From: Micavibrio sp.
GTDB lineage: Bacteria; Pseudomonadota; Alphaproteobacteria; Micavibrionales; Micavibrionaceae
Assembly (NCBI GenBank): GCA_030824805.1
Contig: JAPJRC010000085.1
Location: 1-7,134, forward strand
Length of the DNA stretch: 7,134 nt
Direction of reading: 5' to 3'
In this document: positions 4,674 to 7,134 of the stretch, in pieces
Layout: each line of letters begins with the position of its first letter
Position numbering within the stretch: position 1 is the first letter of the stretch
Notes under the pieces: model-generated
Told to the model about the DNA's origin: nothing
What the model saw: the letters and a program-made list of their open reading frames with translations, nothing else
The model's database searches: none
Translations under genes and position numbers: made by a program

Positions 4674-5396
4674 TTATCTGGACACAATAATCGCTCCCAC
4701 GTAACAGGATGTTTCGGTGGCAAGCGGGTTGAAATTCGCGAAATAATCGCCTTGTAAATTTTCCGGCTCATCGATCAAATCGTTTGGATCCGTCCATGTG
4801 GCCGGTGCCGGGAAATTGGCACCGGGCGACCATTCATATGACTCGATCACATTCGCGGGCCTTGTTTTGGGATTCAAAAGATAGCTGCAAAAGGCGTGTT
4901 TCATGCCGTAAAAAATAATAGCGATATCGTTTTCCTCGCTGCCCTCGTTTTTACGGTTAACCCAATCGACCGTCGCATGCCCTCCCTCTACCCGCCATGT
5001 TGGGCTCACCCCGTTGTACGTGGGCTCCACAAACTCCGAGAAATTTGGATTGGAATAAACCGGGCCGCCATAATCGGAAAACACCGCACAACCTTCTTTA
5101 GGTGAAACGGGGGGATGCTGAATTCCTTCGGAAGGTGTGCCGTCGAGCCTTTTCCAGTAGTCGTTGCGCCAGTCCAGATTTTCGATAGAGCACTTGTTAA
5201 CGATCATCAGCTCCAGAACCTCTTTACGCAAAAGCGTAACATATTGGCCCATAGCAGAAGCTCCGAGCCGGATTTTTTCGTCACTCAACGAGCCGCCGCT
5301 TGTGCGGGACGATTGCGTAACTACATAACTCAGCGCCGCGAAAAGCGCGACAGCTATCAGGATCAAGAAAAGCACATTGCCGCTATTGCGTTTCAT
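4674..5396 (-). CDS. Uncharacterised protein with pilin-like N-terminal membrane anchor
   Basis: The 240-aa product starts MKRNSGNVLFLILIAVALFA: a short basic head and a hydrophobic helix at ~7-27, then a polar exported domain. This resembles type IV pilins and pseudopilins, but the classic prepilin site (Gly-Phe-Thr-Leu-Ile-Glu) is not present; there is G6-N7 and no Glu at +5, so it may instead be a plain signal anchor. Four cysteines (C69, C103, C170, C231) in the outer domain could form two disulfides. Aromatic and Asp/Asn-rich segments follow (e.g. YSNPNFSEF, WTDPNDLIDEPENL). The ATG at 5394-5396 has AAAGGAG 4 nt upstream. I recall similar single genes in alphaproteobacteria of unknown function. 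No pilus assembly genes are in the window, so substrate and partners are unknown. Confidence 0.82.
   Translation of the reverse strand: MKRNSGNVLFLILIAVALFAALSYVVTQSSRTSGGSLSDEKIRLGASAMGQYVTLLRKEVLELMIVNKCSIENLDWRNDYWKRLDGTPSEGIQHPPVSPKEGCAVFSDYGGPVYSNPNFSEFVEPTYNGVSPTWRVEGGHATVDWVNRKNEGSEENDIAIIFYGMKHAFCSYLLNPKTRPANVIESYEWSPGANFPAPATWTDPNDLIDEPENLQGDYFANFNPLATETSCYVGAIIVSR
4802..4825. repeat. Perfect 8-bp inverted repeat inside the pilin-like gene
   Basis: CCGGTGCC (4802-4809) and GGCACCGG (4818-4825) surround the 8-nt loop GGGAAATT. It lies in codons for a Pro/Ala-rich stretch (SPGANFPAPATW). No T-tract follows, and no second copy was seen in the window, so a repetitive extragenic element is not supported. 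Confidence 0.4.
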
Positions 5397-5459
5397 GCTG
5401 CTCCTTTCGGATTGAACGAAAAGCGATTCTATATAAACGATCTAAGATAAGAAATAGTT

Positions 5460-5482
5460 GCATACGCCGGGCGGCAACATGC
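5460..5482. repeat. Interrupted hairpin after the 120-aa gene
   Basis: GCAT/ATGC outer arms (5460-5463, 5479-5482) and GCCG/CGGC inner arms (5466-5469, 5472-5475) form a bulged stem in the gap between the 120-aa gene and the pilin-like gene. On the minus strand no clear T-tract follows, so termination is doubtful; it may protect the 3' end of the upstream transcript. Confidence 0.35.
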
Positions 5483-5514
5483 AAATTTTGCGGTAAAAAT
5501 TCCAGCCAATCGCC

Positions 5515-5877
5515 TTAGCAGACGCGGTAATCTATACCTGTGTATTCATGCAGCTTCCTTGAAATAATGCGTCGCATATCCATGGAAAGCCTGACGGTTT
5601 CATTGACGATAGCATCGCTTATGAGGTGGTGCGCCTCTTCGATAACTTCGACAATTTCTTCGGGGCAGACAGGCGGATAACGGCCATCCGTAATAATGGC
5701 GTTCAAAGCTTTTACTTCTGCAGGGTCCGCGTCCTTGCCCAGAACATCTATCGCTGTTTTCGGCTGGCCGCGCTGCGCGATCAAGGTATCGCACACAGGC
5801 TCGAAAATACTTTTCAACCAGCCGCGCTCATACACTGTGCGGATGGTTATATTCTGCGGGGCGGTTAATTCTGACAT
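5515..5877 (-). CDS. Uncharacterised 120-aa protein directly downstream of eno
   Basis: I do not recognise this protein. It starts MSELTAPQNITIRTVYERGW, seems soluble and mainly helical, and carries an acidic stretch (CPEEIVEVIEEAHHLISDAI) before a basic helix (MDMRRIISRKLHEYTGIDYRVC, split here from its context at ~100-120). Cysteines are few: in FEPVCDTL, in PPVCPEE and as the last residue. The frame also allows a GTG at 5886, but that codon overlaps the GGAG ribosome site; ATG at 5875-5877 with GGAG 8 nt upstream is better. It begins 16 nt past the eno terminator, leaving no obvious room for its own promoter except inside the eno 3' end, so it is probably expressed by read-through. The composition is like its neighbours. 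Confidence 0.82.
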   Translation of the reverse strand: MSELTAPQNITIRTVYERGWLKSIFEPVCDTLIAQRGQPKTAIDVLGKDADPAEVKALNAIITDGRYPPVCPEEIVEVIEEAHHLISDAIVNETVRLSMDMRRIISRKLHEYTGIDYRVC

Positions 5878-5885
5878 AGCAAACA

Positions 5886-5889
5886 CTCC
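5886..5889 (-). promoter_or_regulatory. Ribosome binding site deciding the start of the 120-aa gene
   Basis: GGAG on the minus strand lies 8 nt before the ATG at 5877. It overlaps the alternative GTG start at 5886, which makes the longer form unlikely. It follows the terminator T-tract by only a few bases. Confidence 0.6.
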
Positions 5890-5893
5890 AAAG

Positions 5894-5924
5894 AAAAATC
5901 GCGGCCAGATGAATGGCCGCGATT
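5894..5924 (-). terminator. Intrinsic terminator of eno
   Basis: AATCGCGGCC (5897-5906) pairs perfectly with GGCCGCGATT (5915-5924), a 10-bp GC-rich stem with an 8-nt loop. On the minus strand the stem runs directly into a TTTTT tract (5894-5898). It starts 6 nt after the eno stop codon. This is a textbook rho-independent terminator, notable only because the next gene on the same strand begins 16 nt further on. Confidence 0.88.
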
Positions 5925-5930
5925 GATGAT

Positions 5931-7134
5931 TTAAGCTGCTTTTTTCTTCGCCGCTTTCGGCTTGGCCGGCTTGGCGCGAAGGATGGTCGCGCCTGCATAT
6001 TTCGCGGCTGGGCCCAACTCTTCTTCGATGCGGAGCAACTGGTTGTATTTGGCGATCCTGTCGGAACGGGACAGCGACCCTGTCTTGATCTGGCCTGCAT
6101 TCGTGGCAACGGCGATATCCGCGATTGTGGAATCTTCCGTCTCGCCAGAACGGTGCGAGAGCACGATGCCGAACCCTGCGCGCTTGGCAAGCTCGATTGT
6201 CTCGAACGTCTCTGTCAGCGTGCCGATCTGGTTCACCTTGATCAGGATGGCGTTACCGGCTTTCATTTCGATACCCTGCGCGAGGCGCTTGGCGTTCGTC
6301 ACGAACAGGTCATCGCCGACCAGCTGAACGCGGTCGCCAAGCTTCTGCGTGAGCAGAACCCAGCCATCCCAGTCGTCTTCGGCAAGACCGTCTTCGATGG
6401 AAACGATCGGGTACTTGTCGCACAGCTCTTCGAAGTACGCGACCAGTTGGGCGGAGGACAGCTTGCGCTTTTCGCCTTCGAGGTCGTATTTGCCGTTTTT
6501 GTAGAATTCCGTCGCGGCACAGTCGAGCGCGATCACAACATCGCGGCCCGGCTCGTAACCGGCGGACTTGATCGATTTCATGATGAAATCCAAGGCTTCG
6601 GTTGCCGAAGAAACGGACGGTGCAAAACCACCCTCGTCGCCGACGTTGGTGTTCATGCCCGCATCGTGCAGTTGCTTTTTCAGCGCATGGAACACTTCGG
6701 CGCCGCAACGCAGGGCTTCGGAGAAGCTTTCCGCGCCAACCGGCATGATCATGAATTCCTGGAAGTCGACAGGGTTGTCCGCGTGCTTGCCGCCGTTGAT
6801 GATGTTCATCATCGGGGTCGGCAGCAGGTGGGCGTACGGGCCGCCCAGATATTTGTAAAGCGGAACATCCAGTTCGTCGGCCACGGCGCGTGCACACGCC
6901 ATGGAAACACCGAGGATGGCGTTCGCGCCAAGCTTGGCTTTGTTGTCCGTACCGTCCAGTTCCAGCATGATGTTGTCGATCAGCACCTGCTCTTCGGGGT
7001 CGAGGCCGGCCAGTTCTTCGGCGATCGGGCCGTTGACGTTTTGCACGGCTTTGAGAACGCCCTTGCCGAGGTATTTTTTCTTGTCGTTGTCGCGCAGTTC
7101 GACGGCTTCGTGCGCGCCTGTCGAGGCACCCGAC
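5931..7134 (-). CDS. eno: Enolase (phosphopyruvate hydratase), lacking its N-terminus at the window edge
   Basis: Enolase converts 2-phosphoglycerate to phosphoenolpyruvate in the cytoplasm; in some bacteria it also sits in the RNA degradosome. 400 residues are visible, starting in the conserved loop SGASTGAHEAVELRD; about 38 residues lie beyond the right edge. Conserved blocks follow in order: GMNTNVGDEGGFAPS (catalytic Glu region), VIALDCAATEFY and SIEDGLAEDDW (Mg ligands), LVGDDLFVTN (third Mg ligand), LIKVNQIGT (catalytic Lys) and SHRSGETEDSTIADIAVA (substrate-binding loop), then IKTGSLSRSDRIAKYNQLLR. All key residues look intact. The protein ends in an unusual Lys/Ala/Pro tail, AKPAKPKAAKKKAA, where related enolases are shorter. 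An apparent start at 7046 is only an internal GTG valine. A strong terminator follows. Confidence 0.99.
   Translation of the reverse strand, partial: SGASTGAHEAVELRDNDKKKYLGKGVLKAVQNVNGPIAEELAGLDPEEQVLIDNIMLELDGTDNKAKLGANAILGVSMACARAVADELDVPLYKYLGGPYAHLLPTPMMNIINGGKHADNPVDFQEFMIMPVGAESFSEALRCGAEVFHALKKQLHDAGMNTNVGDEGGFAPSVSSATEALDFIMKSIKSAGYEPGRDVVIALDCAATEFYKNGKYDLEGEKRKLSSAQLVAYFEELCDKYPIVSIEDGLAEDDWDGWVLLTQKLGDRVQLVGDDLFVTNAKRLAQGIEMKAGNAILIKVNQIGTLTETFETIELAKRAGFGIVLSHRSGETEDSTIADIAVATNAGQIKTGSLSRSDRIAKYNQLLRIEEELGPAAKYAGATILRAKPAKPKAAKKKAA

Noticed and set aside
5460..5482. Bulged hairpin as an intrinsic terminator of the 120-aa gene
   Set aside because: No T-tract follows on the minus strand and the stem is interrupted; kept only as a repeat.
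1..7134. CRISPR array, tRNA/rRNA genes, IS elements, prophage or defence genes
   Set aside because: No regularly spaced repeats, no cloverleaf or rRNA motifs, and no transposase, integrase or nuclease motifs were found on either strand.

Overview
The window is a stretch of an alphaproteobacterial chromosome. The evidence is the neighbourhood (enolase, the small division protein FtsB/DivIC, then pyruvate dehydrogenase genes pdhA, pdhB and pdhC, all on the minus strand), the lipoyl domain fused to the E1-beta subunit PdhB, and a tight cluster of GANTC sites, the target of the alphaproteobacterial cell-cycle methylase CcrM. The species cannot be named. The pilin-like protein resembles ones I associate with Micavibrio-like or other deep-branching alphaproteobacteria, but that is a weak impression.

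Layout in minus-strand reading order, from the right edge: (1) eno, lacking its first ~38 codons at the window edge, ending in a strong intrinsic terminator (5894-5924). (2) An accessory block: an unrecognised 120-aa protein starting 16 nt past that terminator (5515-5877), a 240-aa protein with a pilin-like N-terminus and four cysteines (4674-5396), a 61-aa protein with a near-consensus promoter and ribosome site (4393-4578), and on the plus strand a 69-aa putative membrane protein (4108-4317). (3) A 144-bp divergent intergenic region that, with the first codons of ftsB, holds seven GANTC sites in 123 bp. (4) ftsB, with a terminator-like hairpin over its stop codon. (5) pdhA and pdhB, 3 nt apart. 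(6) A plus-strand ORF (718-1122) wedged between pdhB and pdhC, overlapping the 3' end of pdhB by 113 bp antisense. (7) pdhC (E2), cut by the left edge.

Enolase makes phosphoenolpyruvate and the PdhA/PdhB/PdhC complex oxidises the derived pyruvate to acetyl-CoA. FtsB is a divisome protein in the same neighbourhood. The unusual points are the GANTC cluster, which suggests methylation-dependent (CcrM/GcrA) control of ftsB and/or its divergent neighbour; the opposing gene that splits pdhAB from pdhC; and the small unrecognised genes between eno and ftsB. No tRNA, rRNA, CRISPR array, insertion sequence or phage gene was seen.
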